NCBI RefSeq assembly: GCF_000687555.1
Contig: NZ_JHWJ01000022.1
Coordinates: 1-48,985, forward strand
Reading direction: 5' to 3'
From: [Clostridium] aerotolerans DSM 5434
Lineage (GTDB): Bacteria; Bacillota; Clostridia; Lachnospirales; Lachnospiraceae
DNA: 48,985 bases
Shown here one piece after another: positions 32,370 through 41,638 of the stretch (position 1 is its first letter; each line of letters opens with the position of its first letter). Position numbers and translations under genes: made by a program. The notes below the pieces were generated by a model. The model did no database searches, was not told the origin of the DNA, and worked only from the letters and a program-made list of their open reading frames with translations.

Positions 32370-34109
32370 ATGAGATTAAAAAGGTTTATGCATCTGATAC
32401 TTGTAACGGGACTAGTTGCATCTGGTATAGCGGGATGTGGTGGCTCTGGTAAATCTGCAAGTGGGGATACTGCTGCTACTCAACAAACATCACAGAATGA
32501 TAAAAAGGGACCGAATGGTGAGGCGCTTGCAACAGAACAGATTGCACATGGTCAGCAATTTCATGTCATTACCTTTGATACCGCACAGGTTGGTGATTCT
32601 GAGTCCGGCTCATTTTTCTTAGCAACCTGCGAAGGGTTATTTAGAGAGAATAATGGTGTTCTGGAAAATGCCGGGTGTGAAAAATATGAGGTTTCAGAAG
32701 ATGGTCTTACCTATACGTTTCATTTAAGAAAAAATAAATGGTCGGATGGGGTAGAAGTAGTTGCCAGCCAGTATGTAGATACGGTAGAAAGAGTGCTGAA
32801 CGCAGATTTAGCATGTCCATATGCTTTTTTTGCATTTCCCATTAAAAATGCAGAGAAATATTACAATGGAGAATGTGAGTTTAAAGAAGTAGGCGTAGAA
32901 GCTGTCGATGACTATACGCTCAAATTTACCCTGGAAGCACCAGAATCCTATTTCATTGATAAATTATCATATACCATGTTTGATCCCATTCGCGTAGACA
33001 ATATTGAAAAATATGGGGATACATATGGCACTGATGCAATGCAGACCTTATCCTGCGGACCGTATATGGTGCAGGAATATACCGCCAGTCAAAGCACAGT
33101 TTTAGTGAAAAATCCGGAATATTGGGATGCAGAAAATGTTTACTTAGAAGAAATCGATTTACAGCAGATCGATGAAACGGCTACCCAGTTCCAGTTATTT
33201 GAAGCAGGCCAATTAGATTTTGTAGCAGCTTCCGGTGATTATTTGAAAAAATGGGATCAGGCAGCAAGTGAAGGCAAATGCCAGCTTTTTACGGATGGGG
33301 ACGTTGCATCTCAATTCTTTTCATTTAATACCCAGGAATCATGTCCCAGCGGTCTCACACAGAATGCAAAGGTAAGAAAAGCAATCGCCTATACACTGGA
33401 TAGCCAGACATTTATTGATTCTGTTTACAATAGCAGATACACGGCAGCTTATGGCCTTGTAACGCCAAATATTAAAGTCGGGGATAAAGAATATCGTTCA
33501 GAATTTCCGGAACCCATTAAAGAAGAATATAGTGAATACGCAAATAATCCGGAAAAATTACAGGCGCTCTTTCATGAAGGATTAAAAGAACTTGGAAAAG
33601 ATACCGATGATCTAAGCACCATTACCATTCAATTCTTAGGTTACGGCGAATCAACAATCGAAAAAGACATTGAGCAATATGTGGTACAACGGATACAAGA
33701 TAATTTAGGCATAAAGGTGGATCTTAATATTGTAGGTGACTTCGGGCTTGCACATTCTGCACAGGTTGCTGGGGAATTTGACTTGTGTATGCAGGTATGG
33801 GGAGCAGATTATAACGATCCTATGACATTTATTGATATCTTTAGAACCGGTGGAAGCAGCAATTATGGGAAGTATTCCAGCAAAGCCTATGATCAGCTCC
33901 TGGATCAGTTAGCAAAAGAACAGGATAATGAAAAAAGGTTGAAACTGTATGGGGAAGCAGAACGAATTTTAATCAAAGAAGATGCAGCAATCAAACCTCT
34001 TCTTTATCGTGATAAACATAGCTATATCAATAACCGCTTAAAAGGACTTCAGTATCCTATATTTGGCGGAAAATATGAATTCAAATATGCTTATGTTGTG
34101 GAACAGTAA
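32370..34109 (+). CDS. oppA: Oligopeptide ABC transporter substrate-binding lipoprotein (OppA-like)
   Basis: A 579-residue SBP_bac_5 family receptor. The signal peptide ends in lipobox IAGC, followed by a Gly/Ser/Thr/Gln-rich linker. The fold includes the family stretches YEVSEDGLTYTFHLRKNKWSDGV, VRKAIAYTLDSQTFIDSVYN and MQVWGADYNDPMTFIDIFRTGG. It captures peptides outside the cell for the permeases OppB and OppC. The ribosome site AAAGGG is rather far (13 bases) from the ATG. It begins a five-gene oppABCDF-type operon, with an internal hairpin after it. Confidence 0.9.
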   Translation: MRLKRFMHLILVTGLVASGIAGCGGSGKSASGDTAATQQTSQNDKKGPNGEALATEQIAHGQQFHVITFDTAQVGDSESGSFFLATCEGLFRENNGVLENAGCEKYEVSEDGLTYTFHLRKNKWSDGVEVVASQYVDTVERVLNADLACPYAFFAFPIKNAEKYYNGECEFKEVGVEAVDDYTLKFTLEAPESYFIDKLSYTMFDPIRVDNIEKYGDTYGTDAMQTLSCGPYMVQEYTASQSTVLVKNPEYWDAENVYLEEIDLQQIDETATQFQLFEAGQLDFVAASGDYLKKWDQAASEGKCQLFTDGDVASQFFSFNTQESCPSGLTQNAKVRKAIAYTLDSQTFIDSVYNSRYTAAYGLVTPNIKVGDKEYRSEFPEPIKEEYSEYANNPEKLQALFHEGLKELGKDTDDLSTITIQFLGYGESTIEKDIEQYVVQRIQDNLGIKVDLNIVGDFGLAHSAQVAGEFDLCMQVWGADYNDPMTFIDIFRTGGSSNYGKYSSKAYDQLLDQLAKEQDNEKRLKLYGEAERILIKEDAAIKPLLYRDKHSYINNRLKGLQYPIFGGKYEFKYAYVVEQ

Positions 34110-34121
34110 ATAGAAGTGAAG

Positions 34122-34169
34122 GTTATACCACATAGCGCATCGGCAAACGTCGATGTGCTTTTGGTATAC
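34122..34169 (+). terminator. Internal hairpin between oppA and oppB
   Basis: AGCGCATCG (34134-34142) pairs with CGATGTGCT (34151-34159, one G-U) and runs into TTTT; outer bases GTTATACC and GGTATAC can extend it. In opp operons a leaky terminator here lets the receptor be made in excess of the permeases. Confidence 0.6.
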
Positions 34170-34191
34170 GTGATAGAGTAGGAGAATGAAA

Positions 34192-35151
34192 ATGGCAAAA
34201 TACATCATCCGAAGAGTATTGGAAATGCTTATTACCTTGTTCTTGATTGTAACAGCTACGTTCTTCCTGCTGTCAGCAATCCCTGGAAATGCACTCACTT
34301 CAAAGATTGCTAAATTGCCAAAAACAGTGCAGACAAAGATTATAGAAAAATACGGATACAATAAGCCCGTACTAGAACGGTATGTGATTACCATGAAGGG
34401 GCTGATTATTAAGGGCGATTTTGGAGAATCCATTATCAGACCAGGCGAAACATTTGCCAAAAATCTAAAGTTGAAACTTCCAGTGACCATCAGGCTCAGT
34501 GTTCAGCAGATTTTATTAGGTGTGACTTTGGGCATCTTACTGGGAATTATAGCAGCAATGAAGAGAGGAAGCTACTGGGATAAGCTGATATTAGTAGGAG
34601 CTATGATTTTAGTATCCATGCCCTCCCTCGTTATATCCCTTTTGCTCCAGAAATATTGTGCCAATGGAGATATCTTAAAGCTCCCTATTATTGGCTGGCC
34701 CAAAGGAAAAGAATTGTGGTTTGGGGGCTGGAAGTATACGATTCTTCCCACCATTGCCGGTTCCTGCAGCTTCATAGCCTATTATTCCAGATTGACGAAA
34801 ACAAGTATGCTGGAGAGCATTAACCAGGAATATACCCTCACAGCAAGGGCAAAAGGGCTTTCTGAAATGCAGATCGTAAAAAATCATGTGATACGTAATT
34901 CATTTATTCCTATTATCACCGTACTGCCATCAACGGTAGCAGGTATTCTGACTGGTTCTCTGTTCATAGAACGGGTATTCTCCATTCCCGGCATGGGACG
35001 CTATTACATAGAAGCTGTTCAGGGAAGAGATATTCCCATTGTTCTGGCAGGGACCACATTTTATGCGATTATAACGGTCATAACCATGTTGATTACAGAT
35101 ATTTTATACGGAATCGTGGATCCCCGAATCAAACTCGGTGCCGGGAAATAG
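34192..35151 (+). CDS. oppB: Peptide ABC transporter permease (OppB-like)
   Basis: A 319-residue permease. The N-terminal helix reads RRVLEMLITLFLIVTATFFLL, and the ABC-membrane loop EYTLTARAKGLSEMQIVKNHVIRN (EAA motif) is in the middle. Five or six helices are visible. ATG 34186 is only two bases from AGGAG, while ATG 34192 is seven bases away, so 34192 is used. It pairs with OppC to form the channel. The next gene starts 16 bases after its stop. Confidence 0.9.
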   Translation: MAKYIIRRVLEMLITLFLIVTATFFLLSAIPGNALTSKIAKLPKTVQTKIIEKYGYNKPVLERYVITMKGLIIKGDFGESIIRPGETFAKNLKLKLPVTIRLSVQQILLGVTLGILLGIIAAMKRGSYWDKLILVGAMILVSMPSLVISLLLQKYCANGDILKLPIIGWPKGKELWFGGWKYTILPTIAGSCSFIAYYSRLTKTSMLESINQEYTLTARAKGLSEMQIVKNHVIRNSFIPIITVLPSTVAGILTGSLFIERVFSIPGMGRYYIEAVQGRDIPIVLAGTTFYAIITVITMLITDILYGIVDPRIKLGAGK

Positions 35152-35167
35152 GAAAGGGGGAAATAGA

Positions 35168-36085
35168 ATGAATTCATTGGTAGATAAAAGGTTTGAGCTG
35201 GCCGACCAGTCCAAGTTTGATGCTGATGAGGTCGTCAGACCGAATATCAGTTATTGGCAGGACGCCTGGAGAAGATTAAAGAAAAATAAATTAGCTTTGT
35301 TATCAATGGCTGTGCTCATAGTTCTCTTTCTTATGTCCATCATCGGACCTGGCTTAAGTGGTCAAAATTATACAACATTAACGCCGGAAATTAAAAATTT
35401 ACCCCCAGATAGTACCTATTGGCTGGGAACGGATTATCTAGGAAGAGATCTTTTTTCCCGTTTGTGGAAAGGCTTGAGATTTTCCATTATTGTTGCTATC
35501 GTAGCTGCAACTCTAAAAGTGGTGATTGGCTGTATATACGGAGCGGTTATGGCGTATCTGGGCGGTTTTGTGGATGATGTGATGATGCGTATTGTAGAGG
35601 TCTTAAATAGCATTCCTTATCTTATTGTTACCTTAATTATTTTAGTTGTATTGGGAAATGGCTATCTGCCTTTATTATTTGCATTATGTATCACCAACTG
35701 GACGAGTACAGCCCGCATGGTAAGAGGTCAGATTTTAAAGCTTAGAGAGAGCGAATACATCATGGCTTCCGCGGCGTTAGGAGCCTCCACAGGAAGAGTC
35801 ATCGCGAAACATCTGATCCCCAATACCTTAAGCTTATTAATCCTTGATATGGCGACATCCATTCCCCATATTATTTTTGACGAGACTATCCTTTCATTTT
35901 TAGGGATCGGCCTACAGCCGCCTGCATTCAGTTTGGGAACATTACTTTCAGCCGGCCAGGAGGCAATGGCATTTTATCCTGCTCATTTATTGTTCCCCAG
36001 TTTACTTTTATGTTTACTTGTATTGGCATTTAATATTTTAGGTGATGGACTTAGGGACGCACTTGACCCGCAGCTTAGAGACTAG
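35168..36085 (+). CDS. oppC: Peptide ABC transporter permease (OppC-like)
   Basis: A 305-residue permease with the typical OppC N-terminal helix KKNKLALLSMAVLIVLFLM, the TYWLGTDYLGRDLFSRLWKG loop, and the ATPase-contact EAA segment ESEYIMASAALGASTGRVIAKHLIPN. It ends LGDGLRDALDPQL, a strong family signature. The frame is open back to GTG 35138, but AAAGGGGG lies eight bases before ATG 35168. Confidence 0.9.
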   Translation: MNSLVDKRFELADQSKFDADEVVRPNISYWQDAWRRLKKNKLALLSMAVLIVLFLMSIIGPGLSGQNYTTLTPEIKNLPPDSTYWLGTDYLGRDLFSRLWKGLRFSIIVAIVAATLKVVIGCIYGAVMAYLGGFVDDVMMRIVEVLNSIPYLIVTLIILVVLGNGYLPLLFALCITNWTSTARMVRGQILKLRESEYIMASAALGASTGRVIAKHLIPNTLSLLILDMATSIPHIIFDETILSFLGIGLQPPAFSLGTLLSAGQEAMAFYPAHLLFPSLLLCLLVLAFNILGDGLRDALDPQLRD

Positions 36086-36094
36086 GAGGAAATC

Positions 36095-37183
36095 ATGATG
36101 AGTCAGGAAGCTTTACTAAAAGTTGAAGATTTAATAGTTTCTTTTCATACCTATGCTGGAGAAGTGCAAGCGGTAAGAGGTGTTTCTTTTGAGGTAAAAG
36201 CCGGAGAAGTATTAGCAATCATTGGTGAATCCGGCTGCGGCAAAAGTGTGACCTCCAGAGCTATCATGTCCCTGGTCAAAGCTCCCCAGGGTGAAATCAA
36301 AAAGGGCAGTAAGATTATCTATAATGGAAAGAACTTATTAGAAATGAGTCAAAAAGAGCAAAGGGCCTTTCGGGGCGGAGAGTGCTCTATGATCTTTCAG
36401 GATGCTTTAGTTTCTTTAAATCCGACCATGAAAATCGGAAAGCAGATTATAGAAAATATTGTCCAGCATAGGCAGATCAGCAGAAAGGAAGCCAGAGAAG
36501 AAGCCATTCAGTTATTAGAAGCAGTAGGCATTCCAAACCCGGAAACCAGGATAGACCAATATCCCTTTGAATTTTCAGGTGGCATGAGACAAAGGGCGAT
36601 GATTGCCATTGCTATCGCTTGCAATCCGAAAATACTGATTGCAGATGAGCCAACTACGGCACTTGATGTCACGATTCAAGCACAAATAATGGAGCTTATT
36701 AAAAGTCTGAAAGATAAACTAAAAACTGCTGTCATCTTAATTACTCATGATTTTGGAATTGTAGCCGGTTCTGCAAATAAGGTTGCAGTTATGTATGCAG
36801 GACAAATTGTTGAAAGCGGAAAAAGAGATGATATCTTCTATCATCCCCAGCACCCGTACACCCTGGCGCTTCTTGGCAGTGTTCCTAAATTGGAGTGGAA
36901 GAACAAAGAACTTTTGAAGACGATCAAAGGAACTCCGCCAGACCTTATTTCTCCGCCCAAAGGCTGTGCATTTGCAAAACGCTGTAATTATTGTATGAAT
37001 GTCTGCTTAGAAGAAATGCCTGAACAAACACATTTTGAAGCCGGTCATCATACAAGCTGTTGGCTGCATCATAAGGAAGTACCGGAGTCTAATAAAAAAA
37101 TGTTCCTTAATGACAGAAAGATGATAGTCTTGAATGAAAATGACATTGTAGTAAATGAGGGTGAATCGTATGAGCAGTCATGA
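36095..37183 (+). CDS. oppD: Peptide ABC transporter ATPase (OppD-like)
   Basis: A 362-residue ABC ATPase. Walker A is GESGCGKSV, the signature [14 protein letters not shown], Walker [13 protein letters not shown] and the switch ITHDFG. The oligopeptide-type C-terminal extension has [23 protein letters not shown] and further cysteines, which in Dpp/Opp ATPases can hold an iron-sulfur cluster. A further acidic tail of about 30 residues is longer than usual. Its end overlaps the oppF start by 14 bases. Confidence 0.9.
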   Translation: MMSQEALLKVEDLIVSFHTYAGEVQAVRGVSFEVKAGEVLAIIGESGCGKSVTSRAIMSLVKAPQGEIKKGSKIIYNGKNLLEMSQKEQRAFRGGECSMIFQDALVSLNPTMKIGKQIIENIVQHRQISRKEAREEAIQLLEAVGIPNPETRIDQYPFEFSGGMRQRAMIAIAIACNPKILIADEPTTALDVTIQAQIMELIKSLKDKLKTAVILITHDFGIVAGSANKVAVMYAGQIVESGKRDDIFYHPQHPYTLALLGSVPKLEWKNKELLKTIKGTPPDLISPPKGCAFAKRCNYCMNVCLEEMPEQTHFEAGHHTSCWLHHKEVPESNKKMFLNDRKMIVLNENDIVVNEGESYEQS

Positions 37184-38138
37184 TATATTAGAGGTGAAGC
37201 ATTTAAAGAAGTATTTTGATGTGGGAAAACATGATGTTTTAAAAGCGGTAGATGATGTTTCATTTCGTATAGAAGAAGGAGAAACATTAGGCCTGGTAGG
37301 TGAATCCGGCTGTGGAAAAACCACCTGTGGCCGTACGGTTGTGGGCATGTATCGGGCCTCGGAAGGGGAAGTATATTATAAGGGGCAAAATGTACATAAG
37401 CTTAGAGGAAAAGAAAAAAAGGCATTTAATAAAGAAGTCCAGATCATTTTTCAGGACCCTTATGCCTCCTTAGACCCCAGAATGACAGTTGCAGAGATTA
37501 TTGGGGAAGGCATTGAAATCCATGGCCTGGCTAAAACAAAGAAGGAAAAAGAAGAAAAGATCGCTCATCTGCTGGAACTGGTTGGATTAAATAAAGAGCA
37601 TGCAAACCGTTTTATCCATGAATTTTCAGGCGGACAGAGGCAAAGGATCGGAATTGCAAGAGCACTCGCTGTTGAACCTAAATTTATCATGTGCGATGAG
37701 CCTATTTCAGCCTTAGATGTATCCATACAGGCACAAATTGCAAATATGCTGATTGAGTTTCAAAAGGAGATGAAGCTGACTTACCTTTTTATCGCACATG
37801 ATCTGGCAATGGTGAAACATATTTCCGATAGAATCGCTGTCATGTATCTAGGGTCTATCGTAGAACTGGCAGAATCAGAAAATCTTTATCAGCACCCGCT
37901 TCATCCTTATACGGAAGCTTTAATGTCAGCAATTCCTATTGCCGATCCAAAAGTTGAAGATTCCAGACAGAGAATTATGCTGGAAGGTGATGTTCCAAGT
38001 CCTATTAATACGCCGCCAGGGTGTAAATTTCAAGGCAGATGTTGTAAGGTAATGGACAAATGTAAATGCGAGGCACCGAAATTAATCGAAGTGGAACAAG
38101 GTCATTATGTTGCCTGCCACTTATATGGAATGGGTTAA
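37170..38138 (+). CDS. oppF: Peptide ABC transporter ATPase (OppF-like)
   Basis: A 322-residue ABC ATPase. Walker A is GESGCGKTT, signature FSGGQRQRIGIARAL, Walker B FIMCDEPISALD and switch IAHDLA. The C-terminal HPLHPYTEALMSAIPIADP and cysteines in GCKFQGRCC...CKC match the Opp family tail. ATG 37170 is preferred over ATG 37155, because GAGGGTG (37157-37163) then serves as its ribosome site. With OppD it forms the ATP-hydrolysing pair. Confidence 0.9.
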   Translation: MSSHDILEVKHLKKYFDVGKHDVLKAVDDVSFRIEEGETLGLVGESGCGKTTCGRTVVGMYRASEGEVYYKGQNVHKLRGKEKKAFNKEVQIIFQDPYASLDPRMTVAEIIGEGIEIHGLAKTKKEKEEKIAHLLELVGLNKEHANRFIHEFSGGQRQRIGIARALAVEPKFIMCDEPISALDVSIQAQIANMLIEFQKEMKLTYLFIAHDLAMVKHISDRIAVMYLGSIVELAESENLYQHPLHPYTEALMSAIPIADPKVEDSRQRIMLEGDVPSPINTPPGCKFQGRCCKVMDKCKCEAPKLIEVEQGHYVACHLYGMG

Positions 38139-38143
38139 ATAGT

Positions 38144-38497
38144 ATGGAACGTGTAAAGATTGTTGGAATGGATTTTTATAAATGTCTGAAGTATAGTAGT
38201 ATCGTTAGCTGCACCTTAGTGATAATAAGTGGTGTAGTTAGTTTACTTATTTCAAGAGGAAGTTTGATAACGACTCTTGAGGGCATAAAAGGAGTTTTAT
38301 TTGTAGCTGGTAGTATGGGACTTATAATTGGTGCTGGGTCTATTATAAAAAAAGACAGGGGTAGGGAAAAAGACTGGTTAGAATGGAAACAGAGATTTCA
38401 TATATTTTCTTATAGAGTAACGTTTATTATAATGAGTATCGTTATATTACTATATGGCTGTATCGTAGATGAGATATTATTTATGCTAAACCATTAA
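38144..38497 (+). CDS. Small three-helix membrane protein of unknown function
   Basis: A protein of 117 residues with hydrophobic segments at about residues 15-36, 44-66 and 87-108, and a charged loop with two adjacent basic clusters. I recognise no family. The upstream ribosome site is weak, but the ATG lies five bases after the oppF stop, so it may be translated by coupling and be the last gene of the transporter operon. The first 26 residues of a longer possible frame overlap oppF and look like its shadow. Confidence 0.55.
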   Translation: MERVKIVGMDFYKCLKYSSIVSCTLVIISGVVSLLISRGSLITTLEGIKGVLFVAGSMGLIIGAGSIIKKDRGREKDWLEWKQRFHIFSYRVTFIIMSIVILLYGCIVDEILFMLNH

Positions 38498-38515
38498 TCA
38501 CTGGCTTGGTTTTTT
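38488..38515 (+). terminator. Possible terminator of the opp operon
   Basis: AAACCA (38488-38493) and TGGTTT (38507-38512) flank a 13-base loop and lead into TTTC. The stem is short and overlaps the end of the last gene, so confidence is limited. Confidence 0.4.
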
Positions 38516-38592
38516 CTATTTAATAATAGTTACCAGTCCAGATAATTGGATCGCAGCTCCTTTTATCAGGCAAAAAAAAGTAAATAAAACCA

Positions 38593-38642
38593 TTGCATTT
38601 TTAAAACAGAAGGTATATACTATTCACTGAACGGACGGTGAA
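38593..38642 (+). promoter_or_regulatory. tetR promoter and first 20-bp operator
   Basis: TTGCAT (38593-38598)-17-TATACT (38616-38621) is followed at once by the dyad-like TTCACTGAACGGACGGTGAA (38623-38642), which covers the start of transcription and the ribosome region. A sister site with the same length and ends, TTCACTGAATGTTCAATGAA, is at 39324-39343. Confidence 0.7.
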
Positions 38643-38646
38643 TGAA

Positions 38647-39288
38647 ATGAAAGCAAAAAAAGATACAGCAAATCTCACGAGTCGTGATCTTCAGGCAATG
38701 GAACGAAGAGAGCAGCTTTTAAACTCAGCAAAGGAACTATTTGCATTACAAGGCTACCATGCCACAACCACAAGGCAAATAACGAAGAATATCGGCATGG
38801 CAGACGGATTGATCTATCACTATTTTCCGGAAGGGAAAAAACAAATTTTGGATATGATACTCAATGAGTTTCTGGAAGAGCGTTACTTATTGGTAGAATC
38901 TGAGATTGCGGCCTTAAAGGAAACCATGCCAATCAAAGAATTACTGATTTCGCTTGGAAACATTTTCTTTACTTATATAGCAAAAGATAAAAATGTATTG
39001 ATGATTTTATTAAAGGAAAAAAGTGTTTTTTCAGAGGAATATACAAAAAGCTTTAATCAACACGTGAACTTGTTGATGGAGCAGACCATGAAACTGATTC
39101 AGGTATATGTGGACAGAAAGGAAATCCGCTCCTTTGATCCTTTTATGATGGTCAATCAGTTTTGGAGTGCTATCTATTCCTACATTGTGCAGGATGTTTT
39201 CTTTGATAATCATAATATGTATCATAGCAATCGGGATAGTTATCTGAAGCAGATCGTAGATTACACGCTGCTAACCTGGAAAATATAG
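38647..39288 (+). CDS. TetR-family regulator of the hydrolase/FNT unit
   Basis: A 213-residue TetR repressor. The helix-turn-helix includes SAKELFALQGYHATTTRQITKNIGMADGLIYHYFPEGKKQIL, followed by a helical ligand domain. A GTG at 38638 would add three residues but lies inside the operator and only about 12 bases from the expected transcript start, so ATG 38647 is a little better; the choice is not certain. Matching operators before itself and before the next gene imply repression of both. Confidence 0.85.
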   Translation: MKAKKDTANLTSRDLQAMERREQLLNSAKELFALQGYHATTTRQITKNIGMADGLIYHYFPEGKKQILDMILNEFLEERYLLVESEIAALKETMPIKELLISLGNIFFTYIAKDKNVLMILLKEKSVFSEEYTKSFNQHVNLLMEQTMKLIQVYVDRKEIRSFDPFMMVNQFWSAIYSYIVQDVFFDNHNMYHSNRDSYLKQIVDYTLLTWKI

Positions 39289-39323
39289 CAATGTATTTTC
39301 CGGGTATATTTATAAGAAAAATA

Positions 39324-39351
39324 TTCACTGAATGTTCAATGAAACTATAGT
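39324..39351 (+). promoter_or_regulatory. Second 20-bp operator with promoter of the hydrolase/FNT unit
   Basis: TTCACTGAATGTTCAATGAA (39324-39343) shares both ends and the central G with the operator over the tetR promoter. TATAGT (39346-39351) is a likely -10 box, so a repressor bound to the operator would cover the -35 area. Confidence 0.6.
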
Positions 39352-39425
39352 ATGAAAATCCATTATGCAAAAGTAATGGATTACGTGAACTGCATAATTA
39401 CAAGGAATGATAAGGAGAAAAGATT

Positions 39426-40643
39426 ATGAAATTTTATTTTAACGATCAGGCGTTTTCATTTGAATTATTAAGAGCAGCAACTTATGGAGGATATCAAGGG
39501 GCTGAAATAGGGGAATGCCTTGCTACAGTATCAAAAGTGGAGGAAGGAAACTTTGAAAGCTGGTTTTTGGAATGGAAAAAAACAGCGGAAAGGACTTATC
39601 AGACCGCAATCAATTGCTTGAATAAGCGCCATAAGGTAAGTGCCAGAGAAGCCTTTTTACGAGCACATAATTATTATCGTACGGGAGAATTTTTTTTGGA
39701 TGGAACCGATGAAAGGAGAATGGAAAATTTTGATAAGAGCGTCATGGCTTTTGAGAAAGGAATGGAGTTATTAGACAGTCATTTCGAAATCGTAAAAATC
39801 CCATACGAAGAAACTTATCTGAAAGGTTATTTTTACGGAGCATCAGATGATAAGAAAAATGAGTTAACGAAACGTCCCGTTCTCATATTTGTAGGAGGAT
39901 ATGACTCTACGTTACAGGAATTGTATTTTTGCGGTGCAGCTGCAGCAATTAAGAGAGGATATCACTGTCTGGTCTTTGAAATGCCTGGACAAGGAGAGGC
40001 CCTTCGTAAACAAAACCTTGTAATGCGCCATGATGCAGAGGTTCCGGTAAAAGCAGCGATTGATTATCTGGAAACAAGACAGGAAATTGACAAGGAAAAA
40101 ATTGCACTGCTCGGTATGAGTCTGGGCGGGTACTTTGCACCGAGAGCAGCTGCATTTGAAGAACGAGTGAAGGCTTGTATTGCGTTTAATGTATTTTACG
40201 ATACCTTTGATTCCACTTTAAATCAGAATCCCCAGCTGGCACAAGTGTTACAGCTGCCTGAAGAAAAAAGAGAGCAGATGCTTGCTCTGGCCGAGGAACA
40301 AAATTCCAATCTAAGATGGATGCTGAATAACGGAAAATGGGTATTTGGTCTAAAGCATCGCTATGAAGTATTTGAAGAGATGAAAAAGGCTTCTTTAAAA
40401 GGAATTGCCAGTAAAATTAAATGCCCTGTATTACTGACCATGGGAGAGACGGATCATTTTGTATCCAGGGATCAGTTAGATGCATTACTTGAGGAAATCA
40501 AGGCACCAAAGACGGTTCGGGTATTTACCATAGAAGAAGGGGCAGAAGAGCATTGTCAGGAGGGGAATCATGCACTCTTCCATCAGGTAATGTTTGACTG
40601 GTTGGATGAAGTATTTGACTGTAACATGATTGAAATTAAGTAG
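39426..40643 (+). CDS. Alpha/beta hydrolase of the FrsA/DUF1100-like group
   Basis: A 405-residue hydrolase. A helical N-terminal half (to about 140) is followed by an alpha/beta fold with the nucleophile elbow G-M-S232-L-G-G, an aspartate in GETDHFV and a histidine near the C-terminus in EEHCQEGNH. The extended helical N-terminus fits FrsA or 2,6-dihydroxypseudooxynicotine hydrolase-type enzymes, which cleave esters or carbon-carbon bonds in small carbonyl compounds. AAGGAGAAA precedes the ATG. Its stop overlaps a possible start of the FNT gene, so it and the channel form one unit, controlled by the TetR. Confidence 0.8.
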   Translation: MKFYFNDQAFSFELLRAATYGGYQGAEIGECLATVSKVEEGNFESWFLEWKKTAERTYQTAINCLNKRHKVSAREAFLRAHNYYRTGEFFLDGTDERRMENFDKSVMAFEKGMELLDSHFEIVKIPYEETYLKGYFYGASDDKKNELTKRPVLIFVGGYDSTLQELYFCGAAAAIKRGYHCLVFEMPGQGEALRKQNLVMRHDAEVPVKAAIDYLETRQEIDKEKIALLGMSLGGYFAPRAAAFEERVKACIAFNVFYDTFDSTLNQNPQLAQVLQLPEEKREQMLALAEEQNSNLRWMLNNGKWVFGLKHRYEVFEEMKKASLKGIASKIKCPVLLTMGETDHFVSRDQLDALLEEIKAPKTVRVFTIEEGAEEHCQEGNHALFHQVMFDWLDEVFDCNMIEIK

Positions 40644-40657
40644 TGGCAGGTACGGTC

Positions 40658-41434
40658 ATGTATACAAATGAAGTCAATAAAGTGGCAGAATCTGCACAGA
40701 AAAAAAGTGAATTTCTAAACGAGAACTTATTTCAGTATGTTGTACTAGCAATGATGTCAGGATTTTTTATTATCATAGGAATTGCCCTTTCCTTTTCTAC
40801 GGCTGCAATCATACAGGTGGAAGGAAAAATGTATGGGAAGATAGCAATCGGGCTCACCTTTTGGGTGGCTCTCGGGCTATTGACGTTTGCAGGAGGAGAA
40901 CTTTTTACTGGAAATTGTTTTGTATTTACCATTGGGTATTTAAAGAAAACGGTGAGTTTGAAACAAACAGCAAAGCTTTTGCTGATTAATTATGCCGGAA
41001 ACTTAATTGGATGCATGGTATTAGCTTTTATCTATGTACAAAGTAAAGCAATGGTGGGGATATCTGATGCATACATTGAAAAAACGGCTCTCTCCAAACT
41101 GGATATACCAATGGGACAGTTGTTTTTCCGTGCAGTGCTATGCAACTTTGTAATATGCCTTGCGATCTGGCTGTGCTATAAGATGAAGGAAGAGACCGCA
41201 AAATTAATTATGATGGTGTTTTGTGTATTAGCATTTGCTGTTTCCGGATTTGAACATTCAATAGCCAATATGGGGATTTTTTCAATAGCACTTATGTTGC
41301 CCCATGATATTAATTTGACACTGTTTGAGGTGTGTAAAAATGTTCTGATTGTAACACTTGGGAATATGGCAGGTGCCTCTTTGTTTCTGGGAGTTCCTTA
41401 CTGGTATGCCTCAAAGACAAAAGAAATTTTTTAG
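40658..41434 (+). CDS. Formate/nitrite transporter (FNT) family channel
   Basis: About 258 residues with six hydrophobic helices. The FNT signatures GGELFTGN and GFEHSIANM are present. These pentameric channels pass formate, nitrite, hydrosulfide or lactate. GTG 40643 overlaps the stop of the hydrolase (TAGTG) and could be used by coupling; ATG 40658 has a weak AGG-type ribosome site and is used here. Coupling with a hydrolase suggests the channel exports or imports a small acid released by that enzyme (inference). Confidence 0.88.
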   Translation: MYTNEVNKVAESAQKKSEFLNENLFQYVVLAMMSGFFIIIGIALSFSTAAIIQVEGKMYGKIAIGLTFWVALGLLTFAGGELFTGNCFVFTIGYLKKTVSLKQTAKLLLINYAGNLIGCMVLAFIYVQSKAMVGISDAYIEKTALSKLDIPMGQLFFRAVLCNFVICLAIWLCYKMKEETAKLIMMVFCVLAFAVSGFEHSIANMGIFSIALMLPHDINLTLFEVCKNVLIVTLGNMAGASLFLGVPYWYASKTKEIF

Positions 41435-41524
41435 TAAACTAATTCTATTGGAATAGAAAAAGCAGTGGTTTGACTTACTCAACCTTACTAACATTTCACA
41501 AATATCGGATACAATCCTTTAATT

Positions 41525-41561
41525 AAGGACAAGCCAGCATTTAGAATATTGGCTTGTCCTT
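41525..41561 (+). terminator. Terminator of the hydrolase/FNT unit
   Basis: AAGGACAAGCC (41525-41535) and GGCTTGTCCTT (41551-41561) pair perfectly over 11 bp. The trailing tract is short (ATTGT). Confidence 0.7.
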
Positions 41562-41603
41562 ATTGTCTAAATTCTATGAATTATTCATATCTCTAAAACA
41601 CCA

Positions 41604-41632
41604 TTGACATTATCACTAATTAGTGATATATT
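41604..41632 (+). promoter_or_regulatory. marR promoter with operator filling the spacer
   Basis: TTGACA (41604-41609)-17-TATATT (41627-41632). The spacer holds the perfect 18-bp palindrome TATCACTAATTAGTGATA (41611-41628). A repressor bound here must block RNA polymerase. The start codon at 41639 lies only seven bases after the -10 box. Confidence 0.88.
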
Positions 41633-41638
41633 GAATCT

